Below, piece by piece: positions 52,979 to 61,073 of a DNA stretch of 64,000 bases. The position numbers were made by a program, and so were the translations under genes. The first letter of the stretch is position 1. Each line of letters begins with the position of its first letter. The notes beneath the pieces were generated by a model. That model had not been told where the DNA came from and did not search any database. It saw nothing but the letters and a program-made list of their open reading frames with translations. Source of the stretch: an uncultured Lachnospiraceae bacterium (lineage in GTDB: Bacteria > Bacillota > Clostridia > Lachnospirales > Lachnospiraceae); contig CAJUPJ010000015.1 in NCBI GenBank assembly GCA_910588655.1, positions 1 through 64,000 on the forward strand, given 5' to 3'.

Positions 52979-54256
52979 TTAATTCTGGAAATATATTTTC
53001 AAACTACATTTATCATTTTTCAGCATTATATCCCCTGTTTTTGCCAAAAGCGCATATGTCAAAGGATTATAAGCAGCTTCCATCATATGATGGTCTATAA
53101 AACAACTTATTGCCAGCAAAACAACAGATAACATAAGAACTGTATCCTTTTTATACCTGTAACATATAACACCATAAATAATAAATACCATTACCAGAAA
53201 CAGAATACCATATCTAAGTAATATATTCAAATATGAACTATCTATAAAAAAATATTCTTCTTCTAAAGTTGTTGCCCCTCCAAACCCAACCATAGGAACA
53301 TCCTGGCCAAATAATGAAATTCCATAATCATCAAGCCCTTTCTTTCCCAATTCAAGCCTTCCTGTTATAGTTTCATTAATAGTTGCTAGAAATTCGTTGT
53401 CCTGCTGGTAGGAATTTGACAATATATAAATAAGTGCTGAAAGAACCGGCATACTAACTAGTGCAAGTCCCATCCAGAATCTTTTTGATTTTAAATATAA
53501 CTTTGTTCTTTTAAATACAAATATCTTATGGTTATCTTTTTTAATACCGGGTACTGTTACACTCTCTTTACTACTTTGCAGTTGTAATATATGGTAAATC
53601 CCAAAAAACAAAACCATTAAAAGAATACATATAGTATCCAGTTTTGCAAAACAATAATAATAAATAAATCCAGCAACACCACATGTCCCAATATAATGAT
53701 ACCATCTGAGCCTGTCCTGGTATAAATAAAATACTGTAAGAATTATAAAGAATATATGTGCTGCAAAATCTGTTGTATATACGCATCCAAATGAATATCT
53801 CAAATTATCCCAGTCCTGGTTAGTATATGCCAGGTTTTCAATTATTCCCATAAGTGAAGCAATAAATGCCAGTCCCATAATAGTTATATTCATTAACAAG
53901 TATATACGTAATATCTTTCTAAAAGGTACATCTTTTGCTGCTACTATTATTAATATCCATAAAAATGGCCAAAAGTAACCACTCTTTAAAAGCACTATAA
54001 TACTTAATATAAACATAGCAGCAACACTTACAAATAATTTAAGTGTATAAATATCAAATAAAAAAATTTTTGTAGCTAGTATTAATACTGCAAATGCAAG
54101 ACACATATTAAATACTGCTCCACTATGGGGAAACATTGTTGTTCTCATAATATCCCAAAAGAGATAAATTATAAATCCAGCGAAAAATAAGTTTTCTCCG
54201 TTTCTGGCATTTTTTGTCCAGCAGTTATATTTTTCTTTAAGGAAATTCATTGTCAT
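52979..54256 (-). CDS. O-antigen/exopolysaccharide polymerase (Wzy-like)
   Basis: 425 residues with about ten hydrophobic helices and a larger external loop (about 285-325: NEFLATINETITGRLELGKK). This is the topology of Wzy polymerases, which join flipped repeat units outside the membrane. Sequence conservation in this family is low, so the assignment rests on topology and on the flippase, Wzz and transferase neighbours. GAGAGGATA precedes the ATG. Confidence 0.8.
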   Translation of the reverse strand: MTMNFLKEKYNCWTKNARNGENLFFAGFIIYLFWDIMRTTMFPHSGAVFNMCLAFAVLILATKIFLFDIYTLKLFVSVAAMFILSIIVLLKSGYFWPFLWILIIVAAKDVPFRKILRIYLLMNITIMGLAFIASLMGIIENLAYTNQDWDNLRYSFGCVYTTDFAAHIFFIILTVFYLYQDRLRWYHYIGTCGVAGFIYYYCFAKLDTICILLMVLFFGIYHILQLQSSKESVTVPGIKKDNHKIFVFKRTKLYLKSKRFWMGLALVSMPVLSALIYILSNSYQQDNEFLATINETITGRLELGKKGLDDYGISLFGQDVPMVGFGGATTLEEEYFFIDSSYLNILLRYGILFLVMVFIIYGVICYRYKKDTVLMLSVVLLAISCFIDHHMMEAAYNPLTYALLAKTGDIMLKNDKCSLKIYFQN

Positions 54257-54311
54257 TATCCTCTCATATGTGATTAACAGTATAATATTATTTCCAAATA
54301 CTTCATAGAAT

Positions 54312-57113
54312 TTATTCTACTACAATACATCCCCACAATGATACACCAAATTTCTGGCAAGCTGCAATCTGGCTGGCAAGCTGCGGATAAGTATTCTCAC
54401 CTGTTTTCACTATTACTACTGCATATTGCTTTTTAACCATATGCTCTAATGACCTTGCATCTTCACTGGCAATAACTCCTGTTTCTATGTTAATCCCGCT
54501 TTTCTTAAATGTTGTTGTTATATCCTCTACTATACTTTTTACTTTATCATCACCAGAAAGAATATTAAGGAAAAAACCATCAGTATCATACTTCTGTATA
54601 AGAAATTTTAATTCTGTAATTCCCAGGGATATATCAGGTTTCTCACCATTTCTTCCACTTATACATGGAAATACAGGTACTTCTGCATTTACCAGTTCTC
54701 TTGATGAACGGATTCTGTTGCTGAGTATATATCTTAATGATATAACTGCAAATGGGATTATAACACCAAGTATAATTCCAAAAACAGCATACTTTACAAC
54801 CAGCATCTTACCTGGTGCAGCTGCTTCCATAACTTCGGGCTTGTTTTTTTCAATATAATCTGCCTTTGAATTTTCATTAGATGCAATCCTTGTATTATAA
54901 TCTGCAAGTGAAACATTATAATTCTTTAATGTATCTCTTTTTGAATTCTGTACATTTGTCACATCATTATCCTTTTTAGTATAAAACCTGGTTTCTAGTT
55001 TTTTAAAGGTAAACTTTCCCTGTACTTTTTTTATTTCCGGAATATAACTCTCAAGATTTTTCTGTATTAATTTTAATATTTCCTTTCCCTTTTCTTTATC
55101 ATAGTGTGTTATAGTGACATTTAATATATTGCCATTAACAGGCCATGATAAAATTTCCCTTATATACCCTGCCTCCTCAGTACCATATTCTTTATCGAAG
55201 ATTTCCTGGATATTGCCATAAGCAAGGTAATTTGTCATTGAACTAATGATATATGATGTATTTAATGTATCTGTAATTGCATACTGTGCAGTTGCAAGCT
55301 GCAAGTTTAAGGGCTCTAATTTCATATATATCGACTCATCTATATATTTTTGTAAATTACTAATTTCAACCTGGATTGTTTCTATATTTTTCTGAGCCTC
55401 TTCTATCTGTTTATCATAAGCAGCAATCTGGCCGTTATATATATCAATCTCTTCCTGCTGTTCAGGAGTTAAATTTTTAACCTGGTTTGACTTCCGGTAT
55501 CCAAGCACGCTTAACCCTAATGTACATAAAATTATAAATGGTATTATTATCTTCCAGTTCATAATAAAACTATCTGCTATATTTTTAAAATAATAATTTT
55601 TATGTTTCATATTACTCCTCATTTCTGGTTTGCTAACTATTTTATGCTGGCTTGTTTTAACCAGTATTTTTCCTAACCCTTTTTTAGCTTTACATGTAAC
55701 CTCCATAACAAAAGGCTCTTTTCCAAATAAAAGTATCCCTATATAACTTCCCAAAAAAATTACTGAAGAAATAACAAGTGAAAATAGTACAGGAATGTTT
55801 AAAAATTTCACCCATAATGATATAACAACAGATAACAGACATGCAGGTATTAATAGTTTCCAGTTAAAACCCGTAAATAAGTTTCCTTCTATTTTCCTTA
55901 TATAATTATATTGCACTAACAAAACCGCTATTTCTGCAACAAGGGTTCCAATTGCAGCACCTGCTGCCCCATATAATGGAATTAAAAGCATATTTAATAT
56001 TAAGTCTGTTACTGCACCTGTTATAACTGAATACAGGGTATTTTTTCCTTTACCCATGGCAACAAGCATCTGTATTCCAATTATATTAGTAATCCCTATT
56101 AATAAAACCGTTGGCATAATTATCTGCATAGGAACAACTGCTTTTGCATAAGCTGGTCCTGATACAATCCTTATACTTTCTTTTGCAAAAAAGGTAAAAT
56201 AAAGTGATACTGGCAACGCAGTAATTACTATTACATGAATTGCTTTTTTGCATGTATCAAAAAAGTCTTTTTCTTTCCCTTTTTCAAGATAATATGACAT
56301 CCTTGGAAGAAGAACTATTCCACCTGCAGTAACTATAGTAACAAGAAGACCCTTAATTTTAACTGCTGCCTCATAATAGCCTGTTTCTTCCGAATTTTTA
56401 ATAATTCCAAGCATAAAAATATCCAGGTTGGTATACACAAGGGTAGCACATGAAACAGCAAACAATACAGCTATCTGTCTTATATGGCGTTTCAGGTTGT
56501 AATTTCCAAGCAGCCTTATATAAATTATCTTTCTGGTATGTATAAAATTAAGTATACTTGATGCATTTGTTGCAAATATTGTGAGAATTCCATAAAATAT
56601 ATAGTCCTGCGGATTTCTCACTAAAATAAACAGCAAAGGAATGGCAAGAATTTTAAAAACCAACGCCCTTGCTGTAATATAAGCATACTGCTCTACTGCC
56701 TGGTACAGCCACTCCACCCCTATGACATTCAGCAATATCATTACACTCATTACAAGGAATAATGTTTTATCTTCTTGTAATTTGGGAACTAGCAATAAAG
56801 AAACAGCCAAAATTATATATGAAAGCAATGCCATTATAATATTTATAAAAAACAATTCATGGGCTGTCCTGCTTAGTTTCATCTTGTTATCACGGACTTT
56901 AGCACATGCCTGTATTCCGTAAGTCGGTATTCCCATTTGCGCCAGCATAACAAAGTAAGTGATAAACGAAGTTGCAAAAGAAACCCTGCCTACTCCTTCT
57001 GGAAGAAGTACTCTTGATACATATGGAAATGCTACAAGCGGAAAAATATATGAAGATACTTTTAGTAACCCATTTAGCAGCATATTATATGCAAGTGATT
57101 TTTCTTTTGCCAT
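54312..57113 (-). CDS. Polysaccharide flippase (Wzx) fused to a Wzz-like chain-length protein
   Basis: 933 residues in one uninterrupted frame. Residues about 1-480 are a Wzx/MATE-like flippase with 12-14 helices (NGLLKVSSYIFPLVAFPYVS). Residues about 502-933 are a Wzz/CapA-like protein: a helix near 520-540, a long periplasmic coiled coil (QIAAYDKQIEEAQKNIETIQ), a second helix near 760-785, then a domain resembling a degenerate BY-kinase. An ATG at 55610 (residue 502) has GAGGAG four bases upstream, which suggests that the Wzz-like protein was or is also made separately (432 residues). Either a true fusion or loss of the flippase stop codon. Confidence 0.88.
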   Translation of the reverse strand: MAKEKSLAYNMLLNGLLKVSSYIFPLVAFPYVSRVLLPEGVGRVSFATSFITYFVMLAQMGIPTYGIQACAKVRDNKMKLSRTAHELFFINIIMALLSYIILAVSLLLVPKLQEDKTLFLVMSVMILLNVIGVEWLYQAVEQYAYITARALVFKILAIPLLFILVRNPQDYIFYGILTIFATNASSILNFIHTRKIIYIRLLGNYNLKRHIRQIAVLFAVSCATLVYTNLDIFMLGIIKNSEETGYYEAAVKIKGLLVTIVTAGGIVLLPRMSYYLEKGKEKDFFDTCKKAIHVIVITALPVSLYFTFFAKESIRIVSGPAYAKAVVPMQIIMPTVLLIGITNIIGIQMLVAMGKGKNTLYSVITGAVTDLILNMLLIPLYGAAGAAIGTLVAEIAVLLVQYNYIRKIEGNLFTGFNWKLLIPACLLSVVISLWVKFLNIPVLFSLVISSVIFLGSYIGILLFGKEPFVMEVTCKAKKGLGKILVKTSQHKIVSKPEMRSNMKHKNYYFKNIADSFIMNWKIIIPFIILCTLGLSVLGYRKSNQVKNLTPEQQEEIDIYNGQIAAYDKQIEEAQKNIETIQVEISNLQKYIDESIYMKLEPLNLQLATAQYAITDTLNTSYIISSMTNYLAYGNIQEIFDKEYGTEEAGYIREILSWPVNGNILNVTITHYDKEKGKEILKLIQKNLESYIPEIKKVQGKFTFKKLETRFYTKKDNDVTNVQNSKRDTLKNYNVSLADYNTRIASNENSKADYIEKNKPEVMEAAAPGKMLVVKYAVFGIILGVIIPFAVISLRYILSNRIRSSRELVNAEVPVFPCISGRNGEKPDISLGITELKFLIQKYDTDGFFLNILSGDDKVKSIVEDITTTFKKSGINIETGVIASEDARSLEHMVKKQYAVVIVKTGENTYPQLASQIAACQKFGVSLWGCIVVE

Positions 57114-57191
57114 ATTACTGTATTACATCCTCCCTGAAACTATATTTATGTCCTGGCACAAATGTCTTCCTTCTTTGATAAGGCTACAGGA

Positions 57192-58595
57192 TTACTGCAC
57201 GCATATTACCCCGCATACCTTGCTTTCTAAATCCTTTAATTGTATAAACATATATTCTAATGCTTTTAATGTACCTTTTCCTAACTCTTCAATAACAACA
57301 ATATTATTTTTATCACATAATTCGGTATATTTTGAGTCACCTTCAGACAATGTGACCTTTTTACAATCTATGCCACTTTTCTGTATTGTATCAACTACAC
57401 TCTTCATGCGTGATTTCCCAGTTTCTGTTGTACAATTATCTATAATAACCAGTTCAGTGATATCATTTTTCTTACAAAAAACATCAACTTTGGCAACAAT
57501 TATATCAAGCTGGCTTGTTTTATCAGTACCAACATCTCCAAGTACCACACTTGCAATATTGTTTTTATTTTTGCCGAATGTTCCAAAAACTCTTGCAAGC
57601 CCTCTGTCAGTTATCTGCCTTTGTACAAATATTTTACCATTAAACATAGTAAGTAACACTACAACAACTACAGACAGGAATCCGCCTGCCAGAATTCCAA
57701 CTATTACATATTTCAAACTGATACCACCAGAAGCAGGCTGTACAGCTTCTGGTTTTTCTTCAGTTACATCTTCATCCTCTTCCTCATTTATAAGCTTATC
57801 AAATAATGAAATCTGTATATCACTTAAAGCATTATATAATGACTGGTATTCATTATATAATGAATACATCTGGCTGTCATATGTGCTTTTAACAGATGCT
57901 ATATCTGTATCTACAGCCTTATATACATTAGAAGATACTTCCTTAATTGAATGGTTATTGTATTTACTTTGCACATTTTTCTCATATTGTTTTACATTTT
58001 TAATTACAAGCGACTGTAATTCCTGGCACTGCTTTTTATCTCTGCCCAAAATCCTTACAGATATAACCCTGTTTAAATCATTGCCCTTATAATAATTTTC
58101 TTCACTGTCTTCATTAACATTTACTTTACGTTCTGAAAGTGTAATCTTAACTAATTCAGAAAGGTTTTCCAAGCTGATATCATCTGAATACTCTTTTATA
58201 ATATCATTATATAACCCTCCTTCAAACATATATGTTGTATACATCTGGCGTATATACTTATTATCAGGGTTGTCCGACAATATAAAATCAGTTCTTGCCA
58301 CATCAACATCATATGCATTTAATGACATATAAATAGAATTTTTTTCATATTCTGTTTTTTCATCAATTCTTTTTTGAATTGAAACAAGGTTATTAACCTT
58401 AACAATTTCTGCTGGTTTTAACTGTTCATATAAATTTTCTGGTGAAACTTCTACACTCTGTGCTTTATTCCTGTGTATTCCAAACATTGCAGATGCAATA
58501 GCAAATATTATGCATACCACCAGTATAATATGCCATTTTCTAAGTATCTCCCACATTAATACCCTTAAATCAATTACAACTTCATCGTTTTCCAT
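57192..58595 (-). CDS. Wzz-like chain-length regulator with degenerate kinase-like domain
   Basis: 467 residues from ATG 58595, with GGAGAG six bases upstream. N-terminal helix near 18-38 (WHIILVVCIIFAIASAMFG), a periplasmic region with coiled coil to about 290, a second helix near 300-325 (YVIVGILAGGFLSVVVVVLL), then a cytoplasmic tail about 335-467. The tail has strand-helix order like a BY-kinase (VFGTFGKNKNNIASVVLGDV, LVIIDNCTTETGKSRMK) but no convincing Walker A GxxGxGKS/T, so kinase activity is unlikely. It sets polymer length together with the fused protein. Confidence 0.85.
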   Translation of the reverse strand: MENDEVVIDLRVLMWEILRKWHIILVVCIIFAIASAMFGIHRNKAQSVEVSPENLYEQLKPAEIVKVNNLVSIQKRIDEKTEYEKNSIYMSLNAYDVDVARTDFILSDNPDNKYIRQMYTTYMFEGGLYNDIIKEYSDDISLENLSELVKITLSERKVNVNEDSEENYYKGNDLNRVISVRILGRDKKQCQELQSLVIKNVKQYEKNVQSKYNNHSIKEVSSNVYKAVDTDIASVKSTYDSQMYSLYNEYQSLYNALSDIQISLFDKLINEEEDEDVTEEKPEAVQPASGGISLKYVIVGILAGGFLSVVVVVLLTMFNGKIFVQRQITDRGLARVFGTFGKNKNNIASVVLGDVGTDKTSQLDIIVAKVDVFCKKNDITELVIIDNCTTETGKSRMKSVVDTIQKSGIDCKKVTLSEGDSKYTELCDKNNIVVIEELGKGTLKALEYMFIQLKDLESKVCGVICVQ

Positions 58596-58620
58596 TGTTT
58601 CTCTCCTATCCTTTAATTTT

Positions 58621-60030
58621 CTATTCTGCCCCTTTTCCAAACAACACTACCCATACTGTTTTTAAGATAATTTTTATATCCTGTCTTAAATTCCAGTTAT
58701 CAATATACTCACAGTCCAATTTTACTATTTCATCAAAATCAGTTATGCTGCTTCTGCCACTGACCTGCCACAAACCTGTAAGCCCTGGTTTTATACTAAC
58801 CCTTCTTCTATGGTATGACTTATACATCTCGAATTCTGATTCCGTAGGAGGACGTGTGCCTACCAGGCTCATATCACCTTTTATAATATTTATGGCCTGT
58901 GGAAGTTCATCTATACTAAGCTTTCTTATAATCTTTCCCACAGGAAATATTCTTGGGTCATCTTTTATTTTAAACATAAAATCACTGTCCATCTCATTTT
59001 CTTTCATAAGACTGGCTTTTCTTTCTTCTGCATCCATATACATTGAACGGAATTTATATATCTCAAAACGTCTCCCATTCTTTCCTATGCGCGTCTGTTT
59101 AAACATTACTGGTCCTGGTGACTGTATTGCTATTCCTATGGCTACAAATGGAAGTGCAATACACATAAAAATAAATAACACAATTCCCCCACATATATCC
59201 ATAATACGTTTTATTACTATATCACGTATTTCATATTCATAGTTTGAATAAACCATAACGCCATACTTGCCTATTGATGTAAACTGTTTCTGTCCAAAAT
59301 CATACCCATATTCACGCAGGTTTAAGTATATTTTTATTCCCATAGCATTTAGCCAGCCCATTATTTTTTCTGTATTGCCAGCATCTTTATAAGGTAAATA
59401 AATAAATGCCCCATCCACAGGAAGATTTTTAATTATTTCTTCCATATTATCCATATCAGCTATAACAGGAACACCACCAATTTCCCTGCCTGTCATATCT
59501 TTGTCTGTTAAAGCAATATACTCTATACTTAAATACTCAATCTTTCTTAACTCTTCTAAAACACTTTCTATATTATGGCTGTCGGATATTAATACAATTT
59601 TCTCCGCATATGTAGTCATATACTTCTGTTGCAATACCTTTTTCAAAACAAGATGTTCTATATATGTTCCTGCTAAAGCTATTACAAAAAAATACCCTAA
59701 CTGTAACCTGGAATACTCACCACCCAGCTTCATAAGATAAAAATATGCCATTACACATGCAGATACAATTATGTATTGCTTTAACACCAGATAAGCTTCC
59801 CTTAACTTATCCCTTGTCAGGAAATCTGTATTAGTCCTGAAAAAAAGCTGTACTGCTATATATGTGAGTATAATAAACCAGCGGAGTGCTACATAATCTG
59901 CGTTTGTCATTATATGTATCTGAACTGTATTAAACCTGAGTACATTTGCAATAGAATATGCAGCAAGAATAACCCCTATATCAAGCAATATAGCAGTATA
60001 TCCAGATAAAGTCCTTATCTTTTGGTTCAT
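58621..60030 (-). CDS. Undecaprenyl-phosphate sugar phosphotransferase (initiating transferase)
   Basis: 469 residues, bactoprenyl glycosylphosphotransferase of the WbaP/CpsE type. Four to five N-terminal helices, a central Rossmann-like domain (about 130-260), then the catalytic C-terminal domain: KRIMDICGGIVLFIFMC membrane hairpin, PGPVMFKQTRIGKNGRRFEI, KFRSMYMDAEE, DELPQAINIIKGDMSLVGTR and KPGLTGLWQVSGRS. It starts repeat-unit synthesis by transferring a sugar-1-phosphate to the lipid carrier. First gene of the exopolysaccharide operon; 146 bases of AT-rich DNA upstream would hold its promoter. Confidence 0.95.
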   Translation of the reverse strand: MNQKIRTLSGYTAILLDIGVILAAYSIANVLRFNTVQIHIMTNADYVALRWFIILTYIAVQLFFRTNTDFLTRDKLREAYLVLKQYIIVSACVMAYFYLMKLGGEYSRLQLGYFFVIALAGTYIEHLVLKKVLQQKYMTTYAEKIVLISDSHNIESVLEELRKIEYLSIEYIALTDKDMTGREIGGVPVIADMDNMEEIIKNLPVDGAFIYLPYKDAGNTEKIMGWLNAMGIKIYLNLREYGYDFGQKQFTSIGKYGVMVYSNYEYEIRDIVIKRIMDICGGIVLFIFMCIALPFVAIGIAIQSPGPVMFKQTRIGKNGRRFEIYKFRSMYMDAEERKASLMKENEMDSDFMFKIKDDPRIFPVGKIIRKLSIDELPQAINIIKGDMSLVGTRPPTESEFEMYKSYHRRRVSIKPGLTGLWQVSGRSSITDFDEIVKLDCEYIDNWNLRQDIKIILKTVWVVLFGKGAE

Positions 60031-60176
60031 CTTTTTATCCTTTCATACCAATCCCATATTTAATTGCAGGTCTTATCAATGCTACCAGCATTACCCCCTG
60101 GCAACATTGTTTAGTATAACATGACCAGAATGTCATTTCAAGTGGTGCTTATTTACTTTTCACAAATGCCTTTTAT

Positions 60177-60989
60177 TTACTTTTTCTCCCTTTTATAGAA
60201 AAATGTATACTGCTGGTATACACCTGCATATGGGTCTGTCATCCATGCTGGCATTAAGCCGCCATATTCTTCATCTATTACTTTTTTCATCCATACATCT
60301 ACAGGGCAGGCATCAAGATGGTGAAGCCCGAACAGGCAAATACAGTTAGCTACTTTTTTTCCTATACCCTTAAAGTCCATAAGATATTTCATAGAAGCTT
60401 CATAATCAAGATTAAGAAGCTCTTCTATAAATCCTGGCGACTGGCTCTGGTAACTGCACATTCCCCATATGTATTCATCACGGTAACCAAGCCCAAGTCC
60501 TGAAAGGCTTTCCCTGCCACCATTTTGTTCTATATCCTCAAAATATGGTATCATATAAATATCTGTATTTTTTAATGCCTCACTTTGCCGCATATACTGG
60601 CGGCATACTGCTTCTATTCCCTTTTTTATACGTGGTATATTATTATTCTGTGATATAATAAATGAAATAATTGTTTCCCAGACATCCTGGTTTAATATTC
60701 TTATTCCTTTTCCATATTCTGCCGCGCTTGTTAAAAACTTATCCCTGCTGTCTATGCGCTGTACAATGCCTTTATAATCAGTGCCAAGGTCAAAGTAATT
60801 ATACCAGACCTGTCCAAATTCCTCTTCTGTACATGAAAGCTCAAAATGGCTGCCAGTCTGTGCTATATCCAGGTAACTGTCAAATGCAGGTATGCGGTAT
60901 TTATAATTATCCAGCTTCTTCCATCTGAAACATTGCCCTGACTCTGCTATCTGCTCTAAATCAAAATAATCTATATCCTTTGTAATCAT
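60177..60989 (-). CDS. 8-oxoguanine DNA glycosylase (Ogg type)
   Basis: 270 residues from ATG 60989. N-terminal Ogg domain (GQCFRWKKLDNYKYRIPAF) and HhH-GPD domain: helix-hairpin-helix FKGIGKKVANCICLFGLHH with the catalytic Lys (second K of GKK) and the catalytic Asp in ACPVDVWMKKV, as in eukaryotic-type Ogg1. It removes oxidised guanine and cleaves the strand. It lies between the exopolysaccharide operon and the TIR gene without obvious functional link. Confidence 0.93.
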   Translation of the reverse strand: MITKDIDYFDLEQIAESGQCFRWKKLDNYKYRIPAFDSYLDIAQTGSHFELSCTEEEFGQVWYNYFDLGTDYKGIVQRIDSRDKFLTSAAEYGKGIRILNQDVWETIISFIISQNNNIPRIKKGIEAVCRQYMRQSEALKNTDIYMIPYFEDIEQNGGRESLSGLGLGYRDEYIWGMCSYQSQSPGFIEELLNLDYEASMKYLMDFKGIGKKVANCICLFGLHHLDACPVDVWMKKVIDEEYGGLMPAWMTDPYAGVYQQYTFFYKREKK

Positions 60990-61073
60990 GATTATAACCA
61001 AACCTTTCTATATTCTTTAAATATGTAAATTATATACCATATTTTATAATAAATTATTATATTATTTTACCTG

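Noticed and set aside
56959..58092. 377-codon frame antisense to the Wzz gene
   Set aside because: It overlaps a clear Wzz and flippase coding region on the other strand; its composition is a Ser/Thr/Leu-rich mirror of that gene and it has no family features.
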